A stretch of DNA of 64,000 nt from Guillardia theta CCMP2712 (GCF_000315625.1 NW_005434653.1:588578-652577); one strand, 5' to 3'; positions 31,657-43,994 are shown, counted from the first letter of the stretch. The notes: generated from the letters alone by a model not told the origin. Numbers and translations are program-made.

Positions 31657-32278
31657 AGATTACTGAGGTCTTGAGCAAGGGAGTTCAATCCCATGCCGTA
31701 GAGGATGCCGTAACAGACCTTCTTGGCCCTCTGACGCTCCTCCTCACTGACCTTGACACCCCCACGTGAAATTAGCGAGCAGTACAAGTGAGAAATTGAG
31801 AAGGAGGAAAGGGGAGGGGAGGGGCGGGGAGGAAGAGGAAGAGGAAGAGGAGCAGATGTTGAAGTGTAGGATGCCGAGCAGCTTCGAGTTCTTGTGTACC
31901 TTGTCTGCTGGTACCTTGAGCCACATCGCCGCCATGGCGCAGAAGACGTCGACAGCTCCTGCTTGCTGCCCATGACCCTCGAGTGCCGCTGATGGAGATG
32001 ATGTAAAGGAAGAGAAAGAAATAATGATTGAGAAAAAGACATGACATGACATGACATGACATGACATGACATGACATGACATGACATGACATGACATGAC
32101 ATGACATGACATGACATGACATGACATGACATGACATGACATGACATGACATGCAAAAGAACAAATGAGCACATCTATTGAGTTGAGGGAATCAGCAACA
32201 GAACAAAGACAGTATCTATAGAGGAGAAGTAATGGGAGACTACTTTTACAACGAGACTCTGAACTGAAGACGCGAGAA

Positions 32279-32335
<57 letters not shown>

Positions 32336-35300
32336 TAGAGATCGTTCTTGCACAAGTATCCTTACCTGCAAGCCTCATATCCTTCGACAAGTGAGCGATG
32401 ATCCTCAACTCTAACTGAGATCCTCTTAGCTCCTCTCCTCCTCTCCTCCTCTCCTCCTCTCCTCCTCTCCTCCTCTCCTCCTCTCCTCCTCACCTGACTG
32501 AAATCAGCGCTCATCAGCACACATCCTTCCCTCGCAACGATCGCGTCTCGTGCGCTCCTCTCCCTCCTCCTCTTGGGCAGGCACTGCAGGTTGGGACTTC
32601 TGGTTGCGATCCTCCCAGTCCCGCAAGCATCCTGCACCTGCAAGCAGTGGACGGAGGAGGAAACGACGAAGCTGTGGAGAGGGAGCAGGTGAGAGTGGAG
32701 GAGCGAGGAGACTCTCCGGTGCTCCAGGATGAGTCTAGCACACTGAGAGGCCCCTCGGGTTCCCCTCCCCTCCCCCCCCCCCCCCTTCCCCCTCCTCCTC
32801 CTTCGCCAGCTCCTCCAGGAAGGAAGAGGAGAGCGCTGCTGCGAGCTGCTTGACGTTAGTCCAGGTGCAGCCATGTGGAGGGGCCACGTGAAGGGAGCGG
32901 AAGAGAAAGTTGGCGATGGAGGTTGAGGAGCGGAGGTCGACCTCTCTGCCCTGCGCCACTGACTTCATCTCCTCCTCCAGACTGGTCAGCTCCTCCCTCA
33001 GCTCCTTCTCCTGCCCCTTGATCTCCTCCAAGTCTACTCGCATCCCCTCCTGCCATTTTGCTCAGTCTGCTACAACTTCGCCTCGCCTCGCCTCCCCTCT
33101 CCTCTTCTCTCCTCTCCTTGATCTCACCTCTTCCATTGCCGTCAGAACCATACACGTTTTCATCTCCATCTCGTTGAAATATTCAAACATCCCCTGCAAT
33201 CTCAGCAACCTTCGCAGCTTCTTCATCTCCTGCTGTCCACGTCATCTCTCCTCCACCACCACCTCACCCTCCTCTTCCTTCCCAAACGTTCCCCATCCTC
33301 TTCTTCTACCCGTACCTTGCCCAACGTCGCAGCCTCATAACACGCTCTCATAAATGAAGAGGAGGTGGCGGAGGAGGAGGAGGAGGTAACGGTCTTGAGT
33401 TGAGGGAGGGAGGGGCAGCCTGCCTCTCGCAGCAGGAAGGAAGCGAGCGACGGGTCTTCGACAGGTCCAAGGACGGGGAGGCGATGAGCACGGAGAGACC
33501 GGATGTTCTTCTTCGCGTCCCTCATGACTTTCTTGATCCTCCTGCTTTGCATCATCCTCCCCATCCACTTCTTGGCCTCGCCTGCCCCCTCCTGCTCCGG
33601 TTGAAGTGGGAGGTAGAACACTTGCCCTTGCAGCCCCTCCGCTTCCTGCCTCTCCTTTCCCTTTCCTCCAGTCTCCTCCTCTCCTCCCCTCTTCTCATCC
33701 TCCTCCTCCTCCATGAAGCTGAAAGCCAATCCAGCAAGACCTCCTGACCGCCAAGATTGCTGCTTCACTCGCAGATAATCACAGCAGACCACAAGGGTAG
33801 TCCTGAAGCTCCCTGCCTCTCTCCCCTCCTCTCCCTCCTCTTCCTCCTCCATTCCAATCTCTCGATGCTCTGCAAGTCTTCTGCAAAGTTTCTCTGCGGC
33901 TGCTTCATCCGTCAGGTCTTGGAACCACGTGCAGCCCTGCTCCTTCACCTCCATCTCCTCCTCACCATCATCCTCCTGCTCACGATGGCACATCCTCCTT
34001 GCCTCCTCCACCAGTCGACTTGCGATCCTCCTCTCCTCCTCTCCCTCCTCCTCTCGCGTCTCTGACCGGAAGGGCATCGAAGAGCTCACCACTCTCGCCA
34101 CTCGCCCGACCGCAGCAGCTCCAAGCGCCTTGAGCGAGCCGATTCCTTCCTCCACCAGCCCGCGGGCCCACCAGCTCTTCATGGAGGGGCAGCGGAGGAG
34201 GAGGAGCACGTCTGAGCTCACGCTCGCTCGCATCCTCTCCTGCAGCTCTGCCGTCAGCACCTGCAGCTGCCACCAGCGCAGGCGCGCGCAGAAGGAGGAG
34301 ACGGTCCCGGCGAAGGCTGCTGCCTCCTCCTGCAGCTGCTGCACCCGCCCCCGGGGAACGTGAAACTTAAGGGCAACGTCGGGGATCTTTCGCTCGAGGA
34401 GAAGGTCGCGGAGGATGAGGGCACAGAAGAAACGTGAGTGAATTTGTAGAGCTCTCTGCCAGCAGGAGGACGAGGACGAGGACGAGGACGAGGAGGAAAC
34501 TCCATGAAGCCTCGCGCGCATGAGGAAGCGTTCTTGCACGCCGACACGCTCAGCGATGCGGCGACAGGGAGGGGGGAGGGACTGGAAGATGTCGAAGAGG
34601 TGGGGCCAGGGGACGGAGAGGTCGGAGAGAGGAGAGACGAGGAAGAGGAGATGAAGGTCGTCCTCCATCGCCAACGAGCTCATCGCCTCCTTCAGGTCCT
34701 CCTGCACCATCGCCGCGTCCTCTGGTGACATCCCGCTCCTCACCGCTGCCTTCCCCAGATGCGTGCAGAAGAAGATGACCTCCCCTGCCCTCGTCCCCTG
34801 CCGCCGGGACATGTTGGAGGCGAAGAGCCAGCGAAGAGCCTCCTGCATCATCTGACGCAAACAGACGTCCTCCTCGTCTTCCTGCTGCTGCTCCTGCTCC
34901 TGCTCCTGCTGCTGCTGCTGCTGCTCCTCCTCCTCCTCCTCGTCCTCGTTGTTGTTGGCTTGTTTTTCCTCGCGCTCCTTGTCGTCTTTTCCTTTCCTCT
35001 CCACCAAACTCTCAATCATCACCCTCCTATCCCTCGCACTCTCCTCCTGCTCCCCCGCCCGCTCTCCCGCGGCTCGATCCCTCCTCCTCTCATGAACCAG
35101 CTGGGAGTAGAGGAACGACTTTCTGAGGAACCGCATCACCTCCTCCTCCTCCCTCACCAGCTCGTTGTCCAGCGCCTCCAGGATGGCCCGACGGAGGCCG
35201 GACAGAGCAAGCGGCCTCCGCCTCCCCCACATCTCCCGATCCACCAGCCTGCTGCAAACAGGAGGCAGCTTCCCGGCCAGCAGCGCCCGCACACGACCTG

Positions 35301-37038
35301 CGTCTTTCCTCTCGCACACCACGAAGCTCTCCCCTGCTCCTCCGGCTCCTCCTCCTCTTCCCGCTCGCCCTGCCCGCCCTGCCATCTGCCGGTAGCGGTT
35401 GACGTCAAGGAAGTCGCAGCCGATGAAGGGAGAGCGGAAGATGACGCGATCGGCCGGCAGGTTCACTCCAGCTGCTAGAGTAGAAGTACACATGAGAATA
35501 CTCACGTCTCCTCCTCGGAACGCGCTCTCCACCACCATCCGCTCCTCCACCGTCATCCCAGCATGATGAAACGCAACCCCAGCACGAATCGTCTGCTGCA
35601 GCACCTGGTCCACTCCTCCTGCCGAGTTCCTCAGAGCCTCTAGCATGCTCTCCCTCTTCGCCCTCTTCCTCTTCTCCTCCTCCCCTCCCTCCTCCCCTTC
35701 CTGCCTGTCTCCCTGCAGGTTGTCCGCCACGAACTTGGCGCACATCTCAGCTGACCTCCTCGTGGAACAGAACACAAGAGCCGTCTGTGACTGCGCGAGC
35801 GCTTCCTCGCACAGCATCACGATCCCATCCCGATCAACGTGTCTGCCTCCCTGAAGCTCCCGCACAACCTTCCCGCCCTTGTCCTCCACCTTCAGCTCCA
35901 CAACCACGTGCTCTAGGAGCGGCACAGGACGGAAGTCGCTGACGTACAGCTCCGCCTCCAGCCACATCGCAAGCTCCTCCATGTTGGCGACCGTGGCAGA
36001 CAGGCAAATGATCTGGACGGTAGAGGACAGGGAGAAGAGCACCTTCGTCAGCAGGATCTCCACCAGACATCCCCTCCCAACGTCCCCCAGCATCTGAGCC
36101 TCGTCCACCACCACCGCCCCCAGCTCCTCCCCCTTCTTCTCCACAAGCAGCTGGTTCACGATCGAAGACGCCTTCTCGATGGTGCAGATTGACAGCTCGA
36201 CCAGGTCGGCGTGGGACCTGGTAAGGAGCTGGGCCCCGCGGCAGTAGCCCTCCACCCGGACCTCCTCCCCTTGCAGAAGCTCGCGGAAGTACTCCACCTT
36301 CTCGAGCACCAGGCTGACGTAGGGGACCACGAACAAGACTCTTCTCTTCGTCAGCAGCAGGCAGCGGATGGTCAGGATCTCCGCTACCAGCGTCTTCCCG
36401 CCGCTGGTGGGAGCAGAGTACACCAAGTTGGTGCGACGAGACAGCGCCGAGGTGGAGACAAGACAGTGAACCTGCCACTCATACAGCTCGCGCATCCCCA
36501 GCTCCACGTAGGCCTGCCGAACTCCAGCTGGGATCTCCCACGCTCTCAGCCAGGACTGGGATAGCTCCTCGTCCTCCAGTGCAGAGCTGCTGCCGTTGGT
36601 CGAGGTAGACAGCGCCTCGTCGTTGTTCTCCTTGCCCCCCTCCTCCTTCTCCTCCCTTTTGCACCCTCCGTCTCTCCTCAGATTCAGAAGCGTAGGAGGC
36701 GACGATGCGCATATCAAGGATGAGAACCGATACTGAGAGAAGCAGTCGACACTGCTATCACTGTCCTCCTGCTCCCGGTCCGTCATAGTCTTGTCGGTCC
36801 GCTCCTCCTCTCCCTCCTGCATCTCCATCTCTTCAAACTTCGGATGCTCGAAGTCGATCTTGATGTTCAGTCGCTGACTGCTGATCGGATTCTCGTTCCT
36901 GTTCTCTCTGTCTGCTTCCTCGTTGTTCGATGCTCCGCACAGGCCCTCAGCCTCTGCGCCTGCTCGCTTCTTGCGAGGGTGGAGGGCATCTCGAGGAGAG
37001 TCTTCTGTGGGAGAGGAGCTGTGAAGTTTTCTGATCAT
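30348..37038 (-). CDS. POLQ: DNA polymerase theta (helicase plus family A polymerase)
   Basis: Polymerase theta carries out microhomology-mediated end joining of DNA breaks. The first exon (ATG 37038 to about 33223) encodes a superfamily 2 helicase: APTSGGKTLVAE (about 36415-36380), VVVDEAQMLGD (about 36112-36080), LSATVANMEEL, FHHAGMTVEERMV (about 35565-35530), LMCTSTLAAGVNLPADR and RYRQMAGRAGRAGRG (about 35395-35355). An exonuclease-like region follows, with no active-site acidic set that I can point to. Spliced exons then give the polymerase: GTGRIATRSPNLQCLPK (about 32615-32570), motif A LMSADFSQ plus LELRIIAHL across an intron (32515-32395), VDVFCAMAAMWLKVPADK, motif B QRAKKVCYGILYGMG (about 31730-31690), LPGITSPNMADRGAAERRAV (about 30945), GTASDILRAAL and motif C VHDEVIVEV (about 30650-30620). 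The tail HSWGSLNEF ends at TAA 30348. There is no long spacer between helicase and polymerase halves. One intron (30834-30874) has a GC donor. Confidence 0.93.
31586..32490. repeat. Microsatellites inside POLQ introns
   Basis: (GCA)n at about 31588-31654, (ATGAC)n at about 32039-32150 (over 20 perfect units), (AGC)n at about 32280-32332 and (CTCCT)n at about 32435-32488. All lie between polymerase exons. Poly-Ala, poly-Leu or His-Val frames here are artefacts. Confidence 0.95.
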
Positions 37039-37739
37039 CAATTATTATCACTTGTTGTTGAGCTGTGAGCATTGGCCGTATGTTGCCATGATCCTACCAT
37101 CTCCTCGTATTCTTGGGAGACTCATCTCTTCTTTGCTGTCTTGGGGTGAATGTATCTGTTCTCTCTGCTGTTGAGCTCTGCTTGTATTCCTTGTTACGTG
37201 TCAGCTTCTCCACTTGTCTCGATGATGACTGTCTGTGTTTGTGCTCTAGTCTTCTCTCCTTGTTCCCTTCTCCTCACATCAAGTCCCTCCCACTGGAGGT
37301 ACACTTCTGATGGTCACAATGGAATTATCGGTAGGGGTATCCCTTTGTCCTCATCTTACAACGTTTCAAATTATTCTTATAGTAAAATAGCTCAACTTTA
37401 TTTTAAAAAACTTATAGATACCCATGGTGAAAATAAACTTTACAACGGTACCATTCGCTTAGAGAGGCTGGGGGTTTCCCACGCCTTTTTGAACCCTACT
37501 GCTGTCAAATTCAGTTTACACGCCTTCGCACTCACTCTTGTACGTATGTTCTGTATTCGGATTTTCAGTGGCAGAGGAAGGAGAGAGAATGACAATGAAG
37601 AACGAAGATGACATGATATCGGAAGACGTGGAGTATCTCCGATCTCAGCAGATTGAGCACAAATGCATAAACTACACTGGAATTGAGTTATCATGGTTTT
37701 CATTCGCGGACTTTAGCTCATCCCTTCGGCTTTGTGTGA
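37039..37739. other. POLQ upstream region, no recognised gene
   Basis: A CT-rich start followed by AT-rich DNA. A forward frame at 37150-37611 exists but has no domain. Promoter elements for POLQ would lie near 37040-37150; none is clear. Confidence 0.4.
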
Positions 37740-38350
37740 TTATTCAAGAAAAAAACGAGAAAGAACACAAGAAAGAACAAGAAAGAACAAGATCTGCTCA
37801 TGTCCTGGCGGTCTCCTCGCTGACTGGACGCGATTAGAAGAATCAGCAACAACCATCGGCCGCTGCCTCAAAGGGCTAGATGCTCGGTTGACCTGAAGTT
37901 TGATGATTCTTAGTTGACGTGCTCTCGATCCGGGTGCATGTATCCTTCCTCTTGCTATCATCTGCATGCTCTCCCTCTCAGTGTCTGAAACTATTTCTTG
38001 AACGAGTTGTCGCTGCTTGCGTAGTTTGTCCAGAAAAGGAAGGGACTTTGTCTTGCGCGATCTATTCCAATAGATATCCCTTTCTCAACAGCCTGCAAGG
38101 GTCCATGCAACTCTTTTAGACATGCAAGCTTCCCTTCTGACCTTGGCCAGGGCTTCCTCACAAAATCTCTTGACTTGAAAAGGAGGCGAGAATCCTTTTC
38201 ACTGCCGACCGTGTTTGCCCCAGGTCACGAATTTGATGGGGTCGACTTCAATGTTGAGTGCTATGAAAGATAGACTGAGCCTGTGCGGTGCAGGCGATCA
38301 TGGCGTCGACCAGGAAAGGATCATCTGCTGTCACAACACTGTAGAGGAAG
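37740..38350 (-). CDS. Possible multi-exon gene, basic helical protein
   Basis: A minus-strand frame gives NNSFLFLYSVVTADDPFLVD (from about 38350), then IALNIEVDPIKFVTWGKHG (about 38265-38210) in another exon. A longer helical basic stretch, LDKLRKQRQLVQEIVSDTER, precedes a 75-codon frame to a stop at 37740. The pieces look coding and short AG/GT sites separate them, but I could not join all of them in phase. No family is recognised. Confidence 0.3.
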
Positions 38351-38429
38351 AGGAACGAGTTGTTCGAGCATGTCATCCATTAAGAATCGTGTCTCCCAGG
38401 AGTCTGGCCATGACGACCAGGTAAGATCC

Positions 38430-40276
38430 TGAAACGATCGCCATCTTCTCGGCGTATATACGCTGACGTATTGACACGTTTGAACCTACGGCAGGCCATT
38501 GCCTTGCACTGTAAAAGTACTATATAAATTTGTATAACGGTAATGAATCCTTTGTACCCTTTACAATGTGTGGTACTGATTTGAATTTGAGATACTCAGG
38601 GATGCTCTAAGAGGATCCTAGAATAAAATACATAAATTATTTTATAATACCTGATCGATACGTCATTTACTGCTTAAAAGGTACAAACTCTAAGCTATCT
38701 CAATTTACAAGTCCTAGGATGTATATGTATCTCGTAGAAATTCCAAAGAAGTCCGGTTTGGTAGCTTGGTGAAGTCCTAGATGCCTATGACCTTTGTCCT
38801 AGTCTTCCTACCACCCGCCTAGAGCCCCTTCGTCGCTCCCTAGGAACCTTCTTATAGGGTAATTTTTATTATCAATTTTTACAATGGAGACCTAGGACCC
38901 TAGAACCTGATCTACGAAAACAAGCCTTAGATAGGTGATAGTGAGTATAGGACCGTGAGCTAGGGCCTCCTGCTATCTGAATAGAGGCCACTCGATGTCG
39001 ATAAGTTGACCCACTGCTTGTATCCAGTACCCCAATTTTGGACATGATGTAGAGGGGTATTAATGGTTAACAAAGGGGTGATAGGATTGTTGCGTGGGGT
39101 CAACGAAGCAAAGGTACAGGGCAAACCTGATCCTTCAAGATTTCCCGGCGGGGGTGGGGTAGTCACAGGGGGTTGTTCATAGATCCATCAGAAGGTCAAG
39201 AAGGGTAGTGGTAGTGACCCATGTGGGAAGCTACCCCCCGATAACGGTCTCCTAATTGGTGGAGTGTACTAGACAGGGTGGTCAGGGGCGCAAAACAGAC
39301 CTTACGGTCAATGTCAGGGTAGGTGGTACAGAGATTTTGAGATATGCTGGGTGATCAAGAGTGAATTTTGGGGGTAGGGGTGGATGTGAACCTGATGAAA
39401 GAGGTAGATCAAGGGGATGGGGTGGTGAGGATTTGATCAAGTTTGAGGGATTAGTGGTAACTAAACTTCTAGTGGTACTGAAATATGGGGTACTGGGGGT
39501 CCTTTCAGTGTCTTGGCTGACTACTGCACCCCTCGTAGAGAAATCAGTCTCTCCGTTGCGGATCCCCCTACCCCTCCCTCACCCTCATGTCGCCCCCAAC
39601 GCGGGCAATGCCACAAAGTTATCGTGGCCCCTTGCCGCTGCTCATGACGATGCAGACTGAGAGGAGAACCTGTTAGGCCATACCAGTATACTTGATGCTG
39701 TGCTGGGCGATGCTGATCCAATGCACGTCCTCTCCTCCCATGTGTCCTGTAGGAGCTCGGATACATTCTGGGACTCTAGCTTTTGACCTAACGGAAGGGA
39801 ACCGAAGAGACCTGGCAGCTCTCAGGAGCTGTGTCGTCCCGCCGGTTACTTTTAGTTGCTCCAGTTGCGTTTTCAACTAGCAAGTAGAAGTTGAAGAGAG
39901 GATCCTATCGTGCCTTAGAGCCCTTGCTTGTGAGGCATGGCGTTGCGAGCGGTTAACAAAACCATACATCCCATTCTGATGAACAAAAAGATGTGACAGA
40001 CTGCTTGCCTGTGTTCTTATCATGATTTACCATCTTGAGTGTTCCTCAACTATCAGTTTAAGCTGATAGGTCTCATTGCACGCTCAGCGAACAGGAGGTT
40101 TCGAGGGAGTTGTTCTTAGTGTTTGTTTGCAACATGTATGTTTCATGGCATGCGTAGCAGCGACTAGAAAGCTTCTCGCGCCTCTTCTGCTGGCGGTTCG
40201 ATTTCTTTGACATTGTCCCATAAGTGTATCAAGCCGCCTTTGTGATCACGCCCTTGCTGCCATTTTTTGAATTCTG
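38430..40276. repeat. Long non-coding stretch with GGGGTAGGG-type tracts
   Basis: 38500-38960 is AT-rich with CCTAG-containing words (CCTAGG, CCTAGAA, CCTAGTC). 38960-39660 carries repeated GGGGTA, GGGGGTAGGGGTGG and ACCCCAATTT words on both strands. No gene is supported, including the 99-codon forward frame at 39361. Confidence 0.6.
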
Positions 40277-40290
40277 TTTTTGGCGCGAAA
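40277..40290 (+). promoter_or_regulatory. E2F-type site upstream of the CW/HARE-HTH gene
   Basis: TTTTTGGCGCGAAA matches the E2F/DP consensus TTTSGCGCSAAA exactly in its core, 122 nt upstream of the ATG at 40412. It would suggest S-phase-linked expression if the site is used. Confidence 0.5.
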
Positions 40291-40411
40291 CTCCCACCAG
40301 GAGGCAGTGGCAGTCAGATATTTCGTTTGTCCTCGCAGCTTTGATGTGGCATGCTCCATATCGTCTTGACTGGATGATCTCAGGATCCGTTAGGGGACCT
40401 TAAAGCACAGC

Positions 40412-42924
40412 ATGCCCTCGCTGGAGGGCGAAGCCTCGCCAAGGCGATATGACGCAGCTCCTCTGCCGCTGGAAGCTATCCTCACAGAAGCTCCTCCCAG
40501 ACCGCAACCAGAGAGCGAATCCTCGCCAGAGCCTCCTCCCGTAGCCAACACCTTGAACATCACTGGAGGAAGAGCAAGAGCAAGAGCCGAAGCAAGGTGA
40601 ACATGCATACACAAAGCCAAAGTTGATTTTGATCGGTGGACTGGTACAGGGCGGCAGCTCAAGCAAAGAATGGAAGAGATATTACTGCAATGACCCAGAA
40701 AGAGAGGGACAGTCTCTTGCACGAGGTTGCCACTCACTTTGAGTCCGCAAACAAGTTCTGACGAGTCTCACCTTCAGTATAAGCCCTGGTTCTACACAAG
40801 GTTCGCAAAAACAGCCGTTACCCTTCCTCGTCAAATGTCAGTACATTCTTTTCTGCTCTCACTCCTGTTTGTGTCCACTGCGAATCAGGACATTAACACT
40901 CTACTCCGCTAGTTGCTTGGAAGACTTGAAGCAACTGTCTGCTGCCTGCGATAAACGACCGATGACGCTTAGACATCGACCAATGGGCATGTCAGCGAAA
41001 GGAAGAATTCAGAGCAGAAAGAGATTTGGTTCACAGCAAGGAAAAGATCAAAATGAATCAGTCCAGGAGGTATTTTGTTGTAGTTGAACATGCCTGTTCG
41101 AATCTGATCGACGAAATGTAGCTTTGGGCGGGTTGTGACGAATGTGGGAAATGGAGAAGAGTCCCTGAAGGCTTTGTTGTAGACGTGAGCAGAAACGATG
41201 TTGAAAACACAAGAAATGGTTTGACCTCCTTTTCCAGTCAAAGACCAAGTTTATATGCAACATGCTAAACGGTCTGAGCTGTGATCAGGTATTACGTACC
41301 ACGCGAGGTTGTACCCATCAACTGATTCCATGAATGTTCAGCCGGAAGAAGATTGGAAAGAAGACGATGCTTGGTTTGAATACAGCGAAGGAGAAAACCA
41401 ATGCCCGGTACCTGATGAAAGCGTAAAATCTTGCAGTCTGAACGAGGTTTTGCAAGCAACAGTCTGCAGAGGAGAAATCGGAGGATACACCCCCACATGC
41501 TGTGCAAGAGAACAAGGCTCAAGCAGCATCAGATGCCATCGAGGAGAAGAGTTCTGCTGCCGTTGCAGCTTTGATTGAAGGAGATGCCCTCCTCTCGAAG
41601 AAGCGAAAGACCTGTAAGATTGTGCTTTGGCTTCCAGCAGCCTGGTTTACCTGCCCGCAGCTCCGGATGTTGAGAATAAGGTCAAGCGACCGGCAACAGC
41701 TCCCACTACAGCTGGAGCAGCTGCTGAACAATCTGGTGGACCGGAAGTGAAGAGAGCACGGGCGTTGGAGCCTCTGAGCCCCGAGGATGTCACCAGCGGG
41801 ACTGCGTATTACAACCCTGGCTCAAGACCCCTTGGCACCAACTTCCAGAACGCAAGAATCGGCGCTCCGCCTGTCTCGAGGCTGGAGGCAGTGATCCAGG
41901 TACAGGCGACCCTCCTCGTCCCTCCTGCCTCTGACTATCCTCCGAAAGGTTCTGCATCAGCTCCAGAAACCGACGCACTATGATGTCATCACACGGCAAG
42001 CGCTGCGGTTGGGGCTCATTCGCTTCACTGGTCTGAGCGATGGAGCCATGTCGAGGAGCCTCTGACAGTCGCGCGCTCACAGGGTCTCAAGGAACAGCAG
42101 GAGAGTCCATGAAGGCTTTTCTCAACAAGGTGCGGGAGGTGCTGGCGAATGTTGGCTTGTTGACTCGCTACCACAGACCATCCGTGAGAACAAGTCCCCC
42201 TCCGTTGTCAACCTTGGCAAGGTCAGCCTGCCGCCCATGCAGAGCAGATGCTAACTGGTGGTCAGGGCGTCTATGGCTTGAGAGAGTGGCTTCTACCGTC
42301 CTCCAACTCAGCTGCTGCGAGGAACGTCCAGCTGCAGAAGCACATGACTCAGACCCCCGTCAACTTGAACCTCGCGAGCACGTCGACCAACCGAAAGCCG
42401 CAGCAGCAGCCAACCTCCGCCCCTCTGCCTGGACAGCTTCCTGCAGCCTCCTCGATCCTGCAGCAAGGGTACAAGAAGCCGGGCTCTGCCCTGGACTCAT
42501 CGGAGATGGCGAAACTCAAGAGCAAGACGGCTGAGACCTCCTACTCTGCTCCTCAGTCTCCTCCCATCTGTCATCAGTCGCAAGCCGCCACGTCCGAGAA
42601 CAACACAACACCAGTGCGAACGCATCGCCCGTCCCCTCCTTCACTTCCCTCTATGCAGCTGGTGAGTTGCCGAGAGTCTCGCGTGAGCGACTGAGCTGAG
42701 GGGCAGGGAGAGAAGGATCACAAGTGGGGGATCGAGAGCCTCGTGTCCTGGGAAGTGCTGCAGAAGAGTGCGGCGAGCAAGGATCAGACGGACAGCAACC
42801 GCATGGAGGCCAAGGGCTCGTCGTGAGTTGATGGTTGCGTTGAAGCTCCTACTAACATGCCTGCAGCAACGAGGAGCACGTGGAGACAAGTGGGCGAGCA
42901 GAGATAGGAGCCTTGTTAAATTGA
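40412..42924 (+). CDS. CW-type zinc finger and HARE-HTH chromatin protein
   Basis: ATG at 40412 opens a Pro/Glu-rich then Ala/Arg-rich segment (exon to about 40597). Later exons give ESVQELWAGCDECGKWRRVP (about 41057-41140), KTKFICNMLNGLSCDQ and PEEDWKEDDAWFEYSEGEN. This is a CW zinc finger with its paired Trp and four Cys (C-x2-C, then two more); such fingers bind histone H3 tails methylated at Lys4. After a Lys/Arg-rich linker, AVIQVLHQLQKPTHYDVITR (across 41890-41960) with QALRLGLIRFTG and, beyond further introns, TGGQGVYGLREWLLP (about 42252-42300) form a HARE-HTH fold. That winged-helix domain is found in ASXL and RSF-type chromatin proteins and in some bacterial restriction proteins. 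A long Gln/Pro/Ser tail ends at TGA 42924 after a last small exon. The two domains are clear; some N-terminal exon borders (40690-40920) are not. Confidence 0.75.
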
Positions 42925-43994
42925 GATTGTTGCTGTTGTCTGGGCGACATTGTACCATAGCGCTGGCCTCGAGTCTGTGTGTAGATTGTGTGTCATAGTT
43001 TGTGATGGTGAAGTGTGTGTATGTGTGAAAGCTCTGGGACTGACGTCCTCTCGTTAAAATTCATTGAATTCTTGAGTGCTCATAGACTCATCCCATCACC
43101 ATCCTCCTTCCTTCTGCCTGGCGTTGTCTTCTCCTGTCCTCTCCTATCCTATCCTATCCTATCCTCCCCTCCCCTCCCCTCCCCTCCCCTCCCCTCCCCT
43201 CCCCTCCCCTCCCCTCTCCTCCCCGTACCTGTCTCGTTCTTACTGAGGGCACATGTCAATATCACACCCCCTGTTATCCCAGGGTGTATTGGGAAGTAGG
43301 GGGTGGGGTAGTCCATTTTTGAACTGAAATTCGTAAGGAGAGAACAACATGCACTGCCAAAAGCAGCAGATGAAGCAGGAGGAGAAGGTGGTGGTGGTGG
43401 TGGAGGAGGAGGAGGAGGAGGATAGGAGGAGGAGCGGGAGGAGGAGGGATAGGAGGAGGAGGAGGAGGAGGAGGAGGAGGAGAGGCAGCAGGAGAAGGAG
43501 AAGGAGAAGTAGTAGTAATAGTGGTAGTAGAGGCAGGAAGAGAAGGAGAAGGAGTAGAGGCAGCAGCAGCAGCAGAGGAAGCAGGAGAAGCAGAAGCAGA
43601 AGCAGAAGCAGAAGCAGAAGTAGTAGTAGTAGAGGCAGCAGGAGAAGGAGGAGCAGGAGCAGGAGCAGGAGAAGAGGTAGGGAGAATAGCAAAAGCTAGA
43701 GGACTACAAGAAGAAAGGGAAACTTTTCCTATTCCCAGACCAACTTGATTCGAGCGCTCAAGTTCGTCGCAGGTCCTTTCGACTTTGAACCTCTCCTTGC
43801 GTTCAAAGGGAAACGTTTGTCGAAGCCTTCCTGTTTGACTTGGATGAGAGCCCTTGTTTGAGATCTCCTACCCCCCCCTCCTCTCTCCTCTACCGTTCTT
43901 CCTGTCTTTCTCCCTCCCTCCCCTCCTCTCTCCTCTCGCTCTCCACCTTCGCTCCTTCCTCGCATCGCACTCCTCGTCTTGACGGTGGGGCCTC
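42925..43994. repeat. Simple repeats between genes
   Basis: (CTATC)n then (CCCCT)n at 43142-43215; a GGGGGTGGGGTAG tract at about 43297-43313; a GGA/GCAGAA/GTA-rich block at 43373-43690; CT-rich DNA at 43860-43960. Poly-Leu and Arg/Ser frames in this stretch are repeat artefacts. Confidence 0.85.

Noticed and set aside
31995-32174. Frame encoding Cys-His-Val-Met-Ser repeats, resembling a metal-binding repeat protein
   Set aside because: It is the translation of the (ATGAC)n intronic microsatellite in POLQ.
34759-35478. 239-codon plus frame with poly-Leu
   Set aside because: Lies antisense within the POLQ helicase exon; the Leu run mirrors CAG/GAG codons for Gln/Glu on the coding strand.
37150-37611. 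153-codon forward frame with a hydrophobic start, considered as a secreted protein
   Set aside because: No domain, unusual composition change midway, and the hydrophobic start comes from CT-rich DNA.
43240-43748. Poly-Leu minus frame and Arg/Ser plus frame, considered as a membrane or SR protein
   Set aside because: Both are readings of a GGA/GCAGAA/GTA simple-repeat block without flanking exons.
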